Source: Adiantum capillus-veneris (Eukaryota; Streptophyta; Polypodiopsida; Polypodiales; Pteridaceae). Taken from it: a stretch of DNA of 64,000 bases. The position numbers and the translations under genes are program-made. The notes below the pieces were generated by a model. It saw only the letters and a program-made list of their open reading frames with translations, ran no database searches and was not told the origin of the DNA. The stretch covers positions 126,331,817-126,395,816 of the forward strand of contig CM043958.1 of NCBI GenBank assembly GCA_014529385.2, read 5' to 3'. Shown piece after piece: positions 12,900 to 22,695 of the stretch (position 1 is the stretch's first letter; every line of letters starts with the position of its first letter).

Positions 12900-14973
12900 A
12901 TGCTGGTGGACTGAGGAACTTTCCTTAAGGTTGTAGAGTCTGTACCCAAGCTGTGTGCCCTGACACATCTTATGCCTGACTTGAAACTTATCGTATAAGC
13001 AGTCCACAATTTTTTGGTATGACTCTCTCATCGAGAGAGGGACTTGTCATTGGCACTGTGCCTGGGAATCAAGTCCAAATTTTTGGTTCTTTTTAGTGCT
13101 GCTGTGTTGACAACAATAAAAAAAACACATTAAAAAATCCATCACTTAGTTTGTCCTTGACAGTGTTTCGAGTGTGATAGTGGAAGCGTAATCCATGAAT
13201 CGGTGGAATTCATGCCACCTGGTTAGCATGCCGTGCATGCATAATTGTAAGCCCTTCAGTTTGCCAAACTGGCGTGCCAATGCCCTTGATGCCAAGTCAA
13301 TGGGCAGTATTGTGGCACGCGTGAGAAGCCTTGCTTCATGTGAATTTGTCAAAGCACTTTGCGTTACATAACATACAACGTTTCCAATGAAAACATGAAA
13401 AACAAACATATTGAAAATTCGACTCACCTGGTTATCCCGTTGTAACTAATCATCCTGAAAATTTTGATGGAGAAGAACTCGTTCCATAACTGCTCATAGC
13501 CTTTTCTGCTACACAAGAGAGAGTTGTCGCGTGTATATATATACGTCCCTTGTATCATATACATCCATCTGGCATGTACTGAAAGAATCTGCAAGCAGAT
13601 TACCAATTTTCTCCCAAGTTTGTATGCTTATAGCATATACCAAACGTGGGGAGTCTCAATGCAAGATTCCTAACTTGAAGCCTTGCTTCACAGAAATTGA
13701 AGCCTTGCTGATAGCCAACTGAGGCGGTTGTTGACATGCAGAGAGCATGACAAAAAGAATCGACCTTGTCGAGGAATTTCAACTGAAATGAGCTAAGACT
13801 GTGTGACAAGCATCCTTTGGCAACGGCTAGAAATAGTGACAAGGAGTCGGCCATGCCGAATAACGTGCCTCCTGCATCAAGTCAAGTAGTAGGATGTGCT
13901 AATCTCCTTGAGATTACAAAACATGGAAAATTGGCAAAAATGAATCGACCTTGTCAAACACTTTTAGCTAAATGACCATGTCAAATATCTCCGCATCTCG
14001 AGAATTATAAAAAAGTATGCATAATTGATGTATTCTCTGCTAATTTCTAGAAAAGGTGACATTAGGCAGTCATGCGGAGCAACTGGGCACCGTACATCAA
14101 GTCGATCAGCAAGCCAGGTCAATCTCCTTGAGATTCCAGAACAATGACAACTTGCTATGCTTTTGCATCAAACCGACCCAGCTGCTGTGCTCAAAGCCGT
14201 ATAAGTTATCACACATACACCATGCATGATACACTTTCTAGTCTTGTCGGCCATGTTTGTTCGTGTACATGGTTGACCTTGGCAAGCGGTATGCAAGGGC
14301 GTAACCATTAAAATCACTTTGCTTAGCCCCAAAAACTTGTAGAACAGAGGCAACAATTGCTTGCGATGCCAAGAGTACGAAGAGATCTGCAAGATTTCAT
14401 GAATGCAGAATGTAAAACAGAAATGTGAACTTGCTTACCGATTCTTATCGCCCGCTTGGAGTGGTGGAACGAAGTCATCATAGTCCCGACTCCGCTGAAT
14501 TCGAAAAAACAAAATCTGCAAACTTCTTGGTCTTCGTAAGCAAGAGCAGCTTGAAAATAATGAGCAAATCGACAGTCGATGATTCACTCGAAAGTACGGT
14601 GCAAAGTCTAGTTGCCACTAATCTGGTTTGCGTCGTATGCAATACACCAGTTAGTTTTGGCACTGGTCGACGAAGGTTTCAGCCGGGCAAGAAGCTGAAA
14701 TATGCGAATCAAACTGCAGACGCGTGCGATGTGGTTTGCATCGTATACAATCGCCAAATCGGTAGAAAGTTGGCCAATTGATGGCTAGTTGAACTTCCAA
14801 AAACTGTGTGCAACAAGTTCGAACTTCTGGATTTGCAGTAATTAACATAAATTATGATCGACGGGATCCCCCAATCGCAAAAGGAGAGTTGTAGATGCAA
14901 GGGAATTCAATTTCGCAGGGCACGGCCCTTGTTGAAGACCCAGGAGGGTTGGTTGGGTGTGAACGGCCAACCC

Positions 14974-15252
14974 CTAAGGGTTTTTTGTAAAAAAAAACTT
15001 GACGAGCTCTGCTCTGCAGATCGCGACCGGCTGCACCATAGCCAAAGGGCAAACAACTCGCGACACGGCCATAATTTGAGAGCCTTGAAGTGACGGAAAT
15101 TGCTCCACTTGCCATTGCGCTCCAACTGAGCCCGATCTTGAGGGATTTGAAGTAGGTCGAAAAACGCCTTTGTCCCCGACTAGGAGCTCCTGCACGCGCT
15201 CGGCCTCGACTTCTTCTTTCTCCTCCAATTTGAGGTTGCATGCACATGCCAA
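14974..15252 (-). CDS. Possible first ORF of the LTR element, function unknown
   Basis: The first ATG frame after the primer-binding site on the minus strand gives about 92 residues. It starts with a charged, Glu-rich helix-like segment (KLEEKEEVEAERVQELL) and ends in a lysine-rich stretch. Position right after the PBS is where a gag gene would lie, but I see no gag, zinc-knuckle or protease motif. Overlapping frames of similar length exist (14852-15247), so even coding status is uncertain. The remaining interior (9,900-14,900) has only short, scattered frames. Confidence 0.25.
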   Translation of the reverse strand: MACACNLKLEEKEEVEAERVQELLVGDKGVFRPTSNPSRSGSVGAQWQVEQFPSLQGSQIMAVSRVVCPLAMVQPVAICRAELVKFFFTKNP

Positions 15253-15263
15253 GCCAAAAACGA

Positions 15264-15278
15264 CTGGCTCTAATACCA
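15264..15278 (-). other. Primer-binding site, initiator-Met type
   Basis: Minus strand TGGTATTAGAGCCAG lies one base inside the 5' LTR. Plant elements primed by initiator tRNA-Met carry TGGTATCAGAGCCAG, a single-base difference. Confidence 0.85.
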
Positions 15279-15279
15279 G

Positions 15280-15451
15280 TGTAAGAAACTAGGCAACTAG
15301 GCTCTCCTGGATCCTCCTCCCAACCTCCCTTTATAGGTGGGATCCTAGCCCCTTGCCCTAGACGGATCCCCTGTCCACATTGCCTAGCCCGGCCCTTGGC
15401 CGTAGTCCTTGCTTAGCCTAGTTCTTAGGGTACAGGAACCGTGTCCTGACA
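15280..15451 (-). repeat. 5' LTR (172 bp) of the non-autonomous element
   Basis: Near-identical to 9656-9827. It includes the TATAAAG motif that could drive transcription on the minus strand. Confidence 0.93.
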
Positions 15452-15513
15452 AGAGTGAAGAGTAGAGGATAGGGAGGATAGATGGAGGTGGTGAAAGAGG
15501 AGAGGGTGGAGGA

Positions 15514-15618
15514 GTAGTGGGTGGCTTAAGTAGCCAAGGATGGTTGCAGTAGTGGGTGGCTTAAGTAGCCAAGGACGGTTGCAGTAGTGGGTGGCTTAAG
15601 TAGCCAAGGACGGTTGCA
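15514..15618. repeat. 35-bp tandem repeat, three copies
   Basis: Three back-to-back copies start at 15514, 15549 and 15584. Each contains GTGGGTGGCTTAAGTAGCC; the first differs from the others at one base. A partial fourth copy merges into the start of the gypsy relic. Confidence 0.95.
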
Positions 15619-15639
15619 GTAGTGGTGGTTAAGGAGGTT

Positions 15640-16320
15640 TGTGATAAGCTTCATGTGCATCACATGTTTACTAGTCCCTATTATCCCCAATGTAATGGTA
15701 TGAATGAGAGTTTCAATGAAGATCTCATGAGAATTCTTACAATGATGAAAAAAATTAATGTGAAGATTTGGGATTTAGAGGTACCTTTCTGTTGCCATCA
15801 AATCGGATATTGGTTTCTCTCCCTCCCACCTAGGTTTCGGCAAAGTGGCTTTGCTTGCTATTGAAGTGGAGATACCATCTTTGGGCTGACGCTAAAGCTT
15901 GAAGATGATCCTCATGATGCAATGAAAGAGAGGCTTTTGTATTTTTAATGTGCACAATTGGACAGGCTGCTTGCTTTTAAGCATTATGAACAAGTATTGA
16001 TGATAAACAATCAAGCCAAGGCAAATGAGAAAGTGAAAGCCAAAGACATCAAGCGGGGTGACACGGTTCTTCATTTCAAATTAAGTGAAAAGGTTTGTCC
16101 TTGGTTTTAAATAGGTTTTTGAATGGCATATATCTACATGTTGACTTGGATGATACCCCGCACAAAGCACATGTGAATGACTACAGGTTGAAGAAGCATG
16201 TTGTAAGGTTGATGACTATGGTTGAGGATGAGTCTTAATTTGAAGAATTTTCTAGTCGTGTGGCTGATTATGAAGATGAATTGAAGGCTCCATCACTTGG
16301 TTCACAAGGTTTCTTTTTTA
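15640..16320 (+). pseudogene. Ty3/gypsy integrase C-terminal fragment
   Basis: Parallel to 44,030-44,700 of the larger element: the HVHH..FT.PYYPQC.GMNE block, then KINVKIWDLE, then the tail NDYRLKKHVVRL in another frame. The catalytic first two Asp residues are missing, so it cannot be active. Stops and frame changes are common after 15,860. Confidence 0.85.
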
Positions 16321-16363
16321 TTGCTAATAATGGATGATCTAGTAGGCTGGGATGTGGAAAACT

Positions 16364-17226
16364 ATGTTGAGTGCATTTTGAACACCCCATTTTTTTAAAT
16401 TTGTACATATGGACACGACGGACAATGTCAAAAGGGTGTGTGATCTTTCCTTTTGTGGATTTTCTAGCTTGATTTAGCAAGCACATGTACATGCAATGCA
16501 AGTCACTAGTGTAACACTATCTGTCGGGTTGCCTTGCATGCACGTAAGTGAGTTTTTTGAAGTGTCACTTGTAGAAAACTACAAATAATGTACAAACATA
16601 AAAGGGGTCACTCAAATATCAATACTTTGCATATTTTTCCTTCTTGTGCCTCATTCATGCTTTTTCATGCAATTTTACACCCTCAACTAGCCTTTCCTAT
16701 ATGTGGTTTGCTATTTGTGCCAATGTTTCACATAGAGTTTGTATAATTTTGGAATTTATGGTCTACAAAAGTTTTGCTGAAAAAAATTCAAAGAGTTTAT
16801 GAAGCTTGAAAGCATCCCTTTTGGAGTTGTGGTTTGGGAGATACAATCAATTTTTTGCAGGGTATAGTATATGGTACACCATAGGCAATTTGGTGTAGAG
16901 TGACTTGTGGATGCTCGCTTGTTTTGTGGTGAGTATACACTTCAAAATTGTGGTTTTGAATAATCATTTAGTGAAGAGGGAAGATCTTTCCTTCAATTGC
17001 ATTGGTTGTCATGTACTATAACTCCATGCTAGGGGAGGTGCTTCCTAGTTTTGATGGTGGTCTTTTGGGTGTGTGTGTGCGCTTGTAAATTTCAAAGGGA
17101 TCACTTACCTTTAATTTGTGCTCTTGTGAAAGTTCTTTTGTTACATTTTGTGGTGATGATATTGTGTCTTGAGCACTATTGGCAGACATTGCTATAGAGG
17201 TGTCCCTTGCTCTTGTTTTCCCAACA
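16364..17226 (+). repeat. Ty3/gypsy LTR, third copy in window
   Basis: It begins TGTTGAGTGCATTTTGAACA and ends CCCAACA. It aligns along its length with the LTRs at 38,544 and 44,799, including AGCAAGCACATGTACATGC and GCTATAGAGGTG near the end, but with more differences. Confidence 0.88.
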
Positions 17227-17279
17227 ACGGGTTAGGGTCCTCATTAAAAAATAGATATGAGCAGAATAGTTTGATGTTT

Positions 17280-17504
17280 GTGCTATACTTAGGTTTGCAA
17301 GGATGCACACACAGCTTGGAGAAGATGAAGAATCTCAAGGAACACAACAGAGAGTATATTACTTAATGCATAATAGACAGATAATTTAACCCTAGATGAT
17401 GGGCGTATATACAATGCATGGAGAAAAAACCTCCTCTTGAGTCAGAAAATGCCATGTCAATCCTAAGTGTGCTCACACACATCACTACCTCATATATGGT
17501 AACA
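17280..17504 (-). repeat. Probable Ty1/copia LTR, partial
   Basis: On the minus strand, CTCCTAGGGGGGGTA (a polypurine tract) is followed by TGTTACCATATATGAGG, the expected start of an LTR. The far end is not defined because no second copy is present; 17,280 is a guess. Confidence 0.5.
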
Positions 17505-17639
17505 TACCCCCCCTAGGAGTGATGTGGGGAATGAGAGATGGCACATACTGTATAGGGAAGTGCCATGTCCTAAGGACATGATCAATCCACAAAGGGAAGC
17601 GCAAATCATTGCAGAAAGACTCAAACTTCTCACAAGAAA

Positions 17640-18870
17640 ATGCCTTCATGAAGGTTTTCATGTGTCAGCATATAAGCCAAGTTGATCCTTCCTACTAAGA
17701 GTCTCTCATGGACATAGTGAATCTGCTACTACCAATGCACGTAGAAAATGAACAATACACAAAGTGTAACCAAAGGTCTCTTCATAATCAATGCCTTTTT
17801 GTTGCGCATAACCTTTTGCAATAAGTTTAGCCTTGTAACGATCAATCTCACCATCCAGCTTACGTTTCAACTTGTAAACCCACTTTGTACCCATGGCCTT
17901 TTTTTGAGGAGCCAAATCACATAAAGTCCATATGTCATTTTCTGTAAGTGCATCATACTTTGATCGCATGGTGGCCATGGAAATTTTTGAATTCTAAGCT
18001 TCATGAAAAGAAAGAGGCTTCTCCTCATCACATAAACTAGAAATAGCCAAAGCATAAAATTTTTGACAAATAAGATGCATGGTGAGACCTGAACAAGTAT
18101 AACTAGACATAGGTGCATCAAATTTAATGTCACACAAAGTATGCATTAACCATTCTGGCATACCTCTAGCCTCCTCATTCTTAGCCCTTTCTACATCATG
18201 TACATATGTATCACTAATATTTGGTCCATAACATTTTAAAAAACCCTTATATGTTGTACATGTGCCTCATTGAAGTTTACATTCAAGATTTTGTTAAGTT
18301 TGATGACGGCTATGGAGGGTGGCGTTTGAGGAGAAACGCCATGGCGGGCAGAAGTGCAGACTCAATACGAGCGAGAGAGGAGAAAGAGATTCGACACAAC
18401 ACACTAAAAATTTGACGCTATTGTGTATTGCTTCTTTGTAAACACCTTACAATAGAAAGCAAAAGTTATGCCATGCAAACTCGCTCTCTTAGCTGCATGC
18501 TAGGGGAAGATGTTCCCATGGATTGATGCCACTAAACTCAGGCTTGAAACCTAACAGTTTCTACCATTAAAAGAGGCAACAAAGTGTCATAAATGTCATG
18601 TGATCTTACATTATTGCCTTTGGTACATTATAACAAAGACTAAATGAAATCTTCCACAAACACAACATCTCATGCAATGAAGATACATTTTGTTTGCAGA
18701 TGGTATAGCTTGTAGCCTTTGCTTTTAGTACTGTAACCAATAAAAATGTCTTTAATAGTCATATCCTACAATTTTTTACGCTACATTTGTGGAACCAAAG
18801 CATCTGCTAAACATTAAAAAATGTGTATGTGAGCAATAAATGGCTCTTTATCATGCGGGGAATTTCATCC
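17640..18870 (-). pseudogene. Ty1/copia pol relic with internal deletion
   Basis: Minus strand. At 18,770-18,640 the frame reads FIGYSTKSKGYKLY and DVVFVEDFI, the C-terminal integrase region typical of copia. After decayed sequence the RT N-terminus (17,990-17,740) reads WVYKLKRKLDGEIDRYKA, LIAKGYAQQKGIDYEETF, diagnostic of plant copia. Straight after YEETF the frame changes into IHYVHERLLVGRINLAYM, which resembles the C-terminal end of copia RNase H. The RT catalytic motif (YVDDM in the family) and most of RNase H are therefore deleted. A polypurine tract and LTR start follow at 17,516-17,504. Inactive. Confidence 0.87.
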
Positions 18871-18879
18871 TCGGAGCAA

Positions 18880-19950
18880 ACCTTTCCGAGCAATCATAAA
18901 AAAGAGCAAAACCCAACAAGATACATATAGAACTTAAACCATAAAAACTTGCCCAAGGTGATTGCCGCATCGTTCAATCTGCCACTACACTTAGTCGTCA
19001 ATGACCCAGCTTGAAGAAATGGAGGAAGAGTGCCACATTTGTTGTGAATTCCAAAGAAAGGCTTTTATATATTACAAAAGCGAACGAAGAGGCCCTCTAC
19101 TAGTAGCTACACAAGCGCACATGTGCCGCGTGTGATCAAAAGGTTCAATAAGTTGGATGCAGTAGCATCCACGGTAATTTGATCAACAGATTCACCATCA
19201 TCAGTATTTCTACCTTCTTGACCGTAGGATAATCTGCCATGTCCGAAGAGCTTCAACATCTTCCCCTCCCATCGCATGAGATTCTTACAAGATTATGACC
19301 CCATTATATGCAATAAGTAGGCTCCACTCTTGCAGCTTCCTTTAACATGTCCGTTGTCCTCATGCTGCAACCTCTCCACTACCTTGTGGAGTTGTCCCAC
19401 CCCTATTAGGTTTTTCTCTGTCTTGCAAAATCTGTACAAAGTGAAATCCCTGTGTGCACCTGCGTGAACACCCCACAGGGTTACCCCTCCAAGGGGTGAC
19501 TGGGTTGTTGGTTGTTACAACGAACAACTTTGACACAACAATGCTGGCTAGGAAAGGCAAATATGAGTGTCCCTATTCATTGAATTTGGTTGGGCAAGCC
19601 TTGTCTATAAGTGATATAGGGCGGATTAAAGGGATCAACAACTGTACCTCAATCTGCAAGAGGGGCGGGATCTGAGATGGTGGATCGCCGCAACAAGGGA
19701 GGCAAGACTTTTAAAGACTTTAATATCTACGGGTATAGTGATGCCTGCTAACCTAGATGGTTAAGGCAGAGTGACTTGAGGTAGGACATCCAGGGGTTGA
19801 AGGGAATTCGTGATGCAAGGAGAGCCCTAATGTTTTTGCAAGACTAGGTTTGATCAATGGTAGATTAAATCTCCACCATTGATGCCTTCGCTTCGCCAGT
19901 GTCATGTAGCGACGAGGTTGGGATAGAAGACAGGTCAAATATTGTACTCA
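18880..19950. other. No gene recognised
   Basis: Short frames on both strands have no motif I know. The stretch near 19,360-19,680 is moderately GC-rich and non-repetitive. Nothing more can be supported. Confidence 0.4.
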
Positions 19951-19973
19951 TTTTGATCAGTGACAAGATAAAT

Positions 19974-19996
19974 GAGTCCGCGTCGACATGGACTCT
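19974..19996. repeat. Small hairpin repeat, copy 1 (core only)
   Basis: Core GAGTCC-GCGTCGACAT-GGACTC is an imperfect palindrome with GTCGAC at its centre. The flanking AACTCTCT arms seen in other copies are mostly missing. Confidence 0.6.
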
Positions 19997-20187
19997 CTTT
20001 TAGAATTTCCAAAATCCTCTTTTTGAATTTTCAATGCGAGCTGCAAGAGGGGACCCTTATCAACGAGGGCTTCATGGGCAAGGGCCAGGAAGGTGATGAC
20101 GATCACGTTGATATTGTTGGCATGAAGGCTAAAGATGGGGCCAAGGTGATTGCGAAGTCGCTGCATGAAAGCAAGGATTGGGCTAGA

Positions 20188-20190
<3 letters not shown>

Positions 20191-20245
<55 letters not shown>

Positions 20246-20260
20246 TCACACACACACACA
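20191..20260. repeat. (CT)n(CA)n microsatellite
   Basis: A CT run of about 45 bp passes into CA repeats. Confidence 0.95.
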
Positions 20261-20283
20261 TTGATCTTTTTTCTCTCTCTAAA

Positions 20284-20336
20284 GAAAACTCGAGTCTGCA
20301 CTAGCACGGACTCTTTGATTGAGAGAGTTTTTTTCA
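20284..20336. repeat. Small hairpin repeat, copy 2
   Basis: GAAAACTC then core GAGTCTGCACTAGCACGGACTC (two halves of 11), then TTTGATTGAGAGAGTTTTTTT. The left AAAACTC and right GAGAGTTTT arms are complementary outside the core, giving a hairpin of about 50 bp. Confidence 0.75.
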
Positions 20337-20343
20337 TCTTTTT

Positions 20344-20347
<4 letters not shown>

Positions 20348-20397
<50 letters not shown>
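20348..20397. repeat. (GA)n microsatellite
   Basis: A pure GA run directly after the poly-T arm of hairpin copy 2. Confidence 0.95.
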
Positions 20398-20398
<1 letters not shown>

Positions 20399-20802
20399 AC
20401 CGACTTTGTCTTCCACAACCACATGGTCGCAGCCGTTACTCTCAAGCTTAAATTACTGAAGCACACATTGGATATCTGGCAAAGAAGCATGAACGCCTTT
20501 TCTCTCACATTGTGTCTGCAATATCGGCTCTCAAAACGTTCCATTTTGCCAACAACAAACTCGCCAGGCTTATCTTCCACATCCAATGTCACTGGGATGC
20601 CCTTGTGCACCCACACCACCACTGGATTTCTAGCAACCCCTTCACCTCCACCCTCTTCAATGGAGAGTTCCACAACAGCGGTCTTGCCTCCGCCACTGGC
20701 TAGTAGTGAGTTGCATGAGAGGGTGGTATGCATGAAAACTTGATTCTCGCCAAGCTACCCAATAATTAGCCTCCTCAGCGGCCTGGTCATCTCAGTTCTG
20801 AG

Positions 20803-20827
20803 TGCTCTCTCTCTCTCTCTCTCTCTC
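20803..20827. repeat. (CT)n microsatellite
   Basis: A short pure CT run that abuts the poly(T) tract ending the TRAP-beta retrocopy. Confidence 0.9.
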
Positions 20828-20850
20828 TTTTTGTTTTTGTTTTTTTTTTT
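20828..20850 (-). other. Poly(A) tract of the TRAP-beta retrocopy
   Basis: On the minus strand this reads as an A run broken by single C bases. It lies about 140 bp downstream of the stop codon of the retrocopy, as expected for an integrated mRNA tail. No AATAAA is visible between stop and tail. Confidence 0.65.
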
Positions 20851-20988
20851 GATCATGAAGGTATAGCTCCTCTTCACATGTATGAAATCACTAGCTAGCT
20901 ACACCAGGATAGATAGTGTCGGTTATCCTCAAACACTAACAAAGCGACTCTTGCTTGTTCCTCAATGCTTCTACAATGTCCAGGGAAG

Positions 20989-21559
20989 TCACTTCTTCTT
21001 TTTAGCTTTTGCCGCCTTAGACTTTGTAGGTGTGATTAACAAATAAGTAAAGAGACTTATAGCAAATAGGACAGACACAAGAGGTCCATACTTAACGGCA
21101 AAATCCTTTAGCCATAGAAACTTCTGTTCTGAGGACTTCTCTGCAATTAAGTCCAATTCGTGGAATCGAGGTGGAAAATGCTTCCTGTAGTGCAGATTTT
21201 CTGGTGATCTTGTATCTAACAACAGCAGGGGCTCCATAGAAGAGACCTTTTTCCCTTAACTCTAGAACAAAAACATGAACCACAGACTTTCCCGCTTCTA
21301 GCTTGTCCCATGAGTTGGAAGCATTTCCATTAACCAGGTTAAACTTTTCACTAGGCCAGGTGTCGTCATTCAAACTGACATCATACGCAGTGCTGAAGCC
21401 CACGTTATGGAGGCTGATGGAGACTGTGACATGCTCTACGGACTTGAGCTTTGAGATGGAAGCGCGTTTGTGCACCACCAGGAAGTCTTCGTCTGTTGCA
21501 CTCGTGCAGGGGCAGAAGAGCAGGAGAAGCAGGACTCCAAAAGCCCTTAGCAGTAACAA
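20989..21559 (-). pseudogene. Translocon-associated protein beta (TRAP-beta/SSR2) retrocopy, frameshifted
   Basis: TRAP-beta is a single-pass ER membrane protein that works next to the Sec61 channel during protein import. The minus-strand frame from 21,559 starts with a hydrophobic signal peptide (LLLRAFGVLLLLLF), then the luminal domain: VHKRASISKLKSVEHVTVSI, STAYDVSLNDDTWP, then KSALQEAFSTSIP, as in plant homologues. Close to 21,160 the frame changes by one base. The second frame (down to 20,989) carries the rest: LDLIAEK, the membrane segment PLVSVLFAISLFTYLLI and a lysine-rich cytosolic tail ending KKKK. Total length matches the family's usual size, near 190 residues. The homologous plant gene has introns; here there are none, and an A-rich tract follows, so this is a processed copy. 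The frameshift could also be a sequencing or assembly error. Confidence 0.82.
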
Positions 21560-21599
21560 GACTCCAAAAGTCTTAGAGTCATTGTGAAAGAAGAAGGCA

Positions 21600-22060
21600 C
21601 ATTACAATTGCTCACCAGCTGTGACCTCTGCTAACTTGGTTGAATGTAAGCACTGTGCAGAGTAAAATAAACAAGTGAAAGGGTCACGAAGGCTTTCAAA
21701 AACGATAAGAAAGTGATAAGATTGTTTAAACTGGTATCAATGTTTGGGAAAGGATTGCATCAGCTTAGTCTTGAACCGATTGAAAATCGAGACTAGCTAG
21801 CTGCAAACCATGGTAAACGAAAAACGGATGAAATATGTAAGAAAGTCGTCCAAACACTTTACAAATCTCAAAATTTCTGCTAGTATTTTTGGGTTTTTTC
21901 TTTGTGAGGAGGAAACTCGATCAGCAACCGCTTAATAAAAGAGACTTTTTTAAATGTTAGCACTAATTGGAATCAAGCTATAAAATGCAAAAAATATAAA
22001 GCCATGTGAAGTCGTGAAATGTAAGGTGAAAAAAAAAGAAATATTTAATATATGTGTGTG
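21600..22060. other. No gene recognised
   Basis: AT-rich, non-repetitive sequence upstream (on the minus strand) of the retrocopy. A clear target-site duplication of the retrocopy was not found. Confidence 0.4.
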
Positions 22061-22131
22061 TGTAGAATTATGCAAGGTGAAGCTTCACTTTAGCATTCTA
22101 AAACAATAGAATGCAAAAAAAACATATATGT

Positions 22132-22163
<32 letters not shown>

Positions 22164-22216
22164 TTACTAAAATTATGCAAAGTGACTTCACTTTAGCATT
22201 CTAAAACAATAGAATG
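22045..22216. repeat. Tandem duplication, offset 105 bp, with (TG)n
   Basis: ATTATGCAA.GTGA..CTTCAC followed by CATTCTAAAACAATAGAATG occurs at 22,067 and again at 22,172. A TG run of different length precedes each copy. Confidence 0.88.
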
Positions 22217-22449
22217 TAAGAAAAGTAAAGACGGGATGTGAAATGAAAGGTAAGTCTCCATCATGCACTCAAAACTATGAAGTCCCCCAACCCACCCCAA
22301 CACTAAGGGTTTCTTTTAGAAAGCCAAAAAGGACGCGAACTGCATTGCCTTGCATGGTGCAAGATAGTAGGAGACCTCTTGCATTGCCCTGCGTTGCAGA
22401 CAAAGACAGAAGAGATCGCGCTATGCCTCTCTTTCATGCACTCATCTCT

Positions 22450-22526
<77 letters not shown>
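22450..22526. repeat. (CT)n(AT)n microsatellite
   Basis: A CT run passes directly into an AT run that ends at hairpin copy 3. Confidence 0.95.
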
Positions 22527-22531
<5 letters not shown>

Positions 22532-22576
22532 CTCTGAAGGAGTCCACGTCGGCGCGGACTCCTACAGACAGTTTTT
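22527..22576. repeat. Small hairpin repeat, copy 3
   Basis: AAACTCTCTGAA then core GGAGTCC-ACGTCGGCGC-GGACTCC, then TACAGACAGTTTTTT. The core has 7-bp perfect arms and the outer arms pair with mismatches. Confidence 0.78.
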
Positions 22577-22640
22577 TCACCTCTCGTGTTTCAAACATAG
22601 ATTTCTCTCCCATGCACTCTTGTCTCTCTATCTCTATAAA

Positions 22641-22695
22641 AGAAACTCTCTGAAGGCGCCCACGCCGGCACGAGCTCGTTGAGAGAGTTTTTTTA
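22641..22695. repeat. Small hairpin repeat, copy 4
   Basis: GAAACTCTCTGAA, a core with CCCACGCCGGCACGAG and the right arm GAGAGAGTTTTTTT. The core palindrome is worn, but the outer arms are well kept. The MITE begins immediately after the T run. Confidence 0.72.

Larger units (their letters stand above)
9656..15451 (-). mobile_element. Complete non-autonomous LTR element with 172-bp LTRs
   Basis: Direct repeats of 172 bp bound this 5,796-bp element and differ at five positions by my count. Both begin TG and end CA. The flanking five bases are AGAGT at 9651-9655 and AGAGT at 15452-15456, a perfect target duplication. On the minus strand a primer-binding site TGGTATTAGAGCCAG (15278-15264) follows the 5' LTR after one base; it matches the initiator-Met type used by many plant retrotransposons except for one T. 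A polypurine tract AAGGGGGAAGTAA (9840-9828) precedes the 3' LTR. The 5.45-kb interior has no reverse transcriptase, RNase H, integrase or protease motif that I can find, so it should move only with another element's enzymes. Structurally it sits between TRIM (tiny LTRs) and LARD (long non-coding interior) classes. The LTR carries CCTATAAAGGG as a likely TATA box. Confidence 0.9.
15622..17226 (+). mobile_element. Truncated 3' end of a Ty3/gypsy element
   Basis: The relic keeps only the last part of integrase (15640-16320) and a full-length 3' LTR (16364-17226, 863 bp). Both are close relatives of the element at 38,544-45,667. The integrase piece has LHVHHMFTSPYYPQCNGMNE, which covers the region around the last catalytic Glu, and is followed by a segment equal to the C-terminal tail of the larger element, with several frame changes. 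The left edge is abrupt, directly at a 35-bp tandem repeat. This implies deletion or unequal recombination rather than a normal insertion. Confidence 0.88.
20000..20740. other. Unassigned open frames on both strands around GA/CT tracts
   Basis: A 258-codon minus frame (20,733-19,957) and plus frames cross this region, but their middle is translated simple repeat. Outside the repeats the sequence is non-repetitive and of balanced composition. On the plus strand, allowing one frame change near 20,460, a run with GYLAKKHERLFSHIVSAI, then LKTFHFANNKLARLIFH and HWDALVHPHHHW can be read to a stop at about 20,703. On the minus strand the matching stretch begins LASGGGKTAVVELSIEEG. I recognise neither. 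It could be a split host-gene fragment separated by microsatellite expansion, or non-coding. Confidence 0.25.

Noticed and set aside
19957-20733. 258-codon minus-strand ORF as a real gene
   Set aside because: Its middle is microsatellite translation and overlapping plus-strand frames are as plausible; no known motif.
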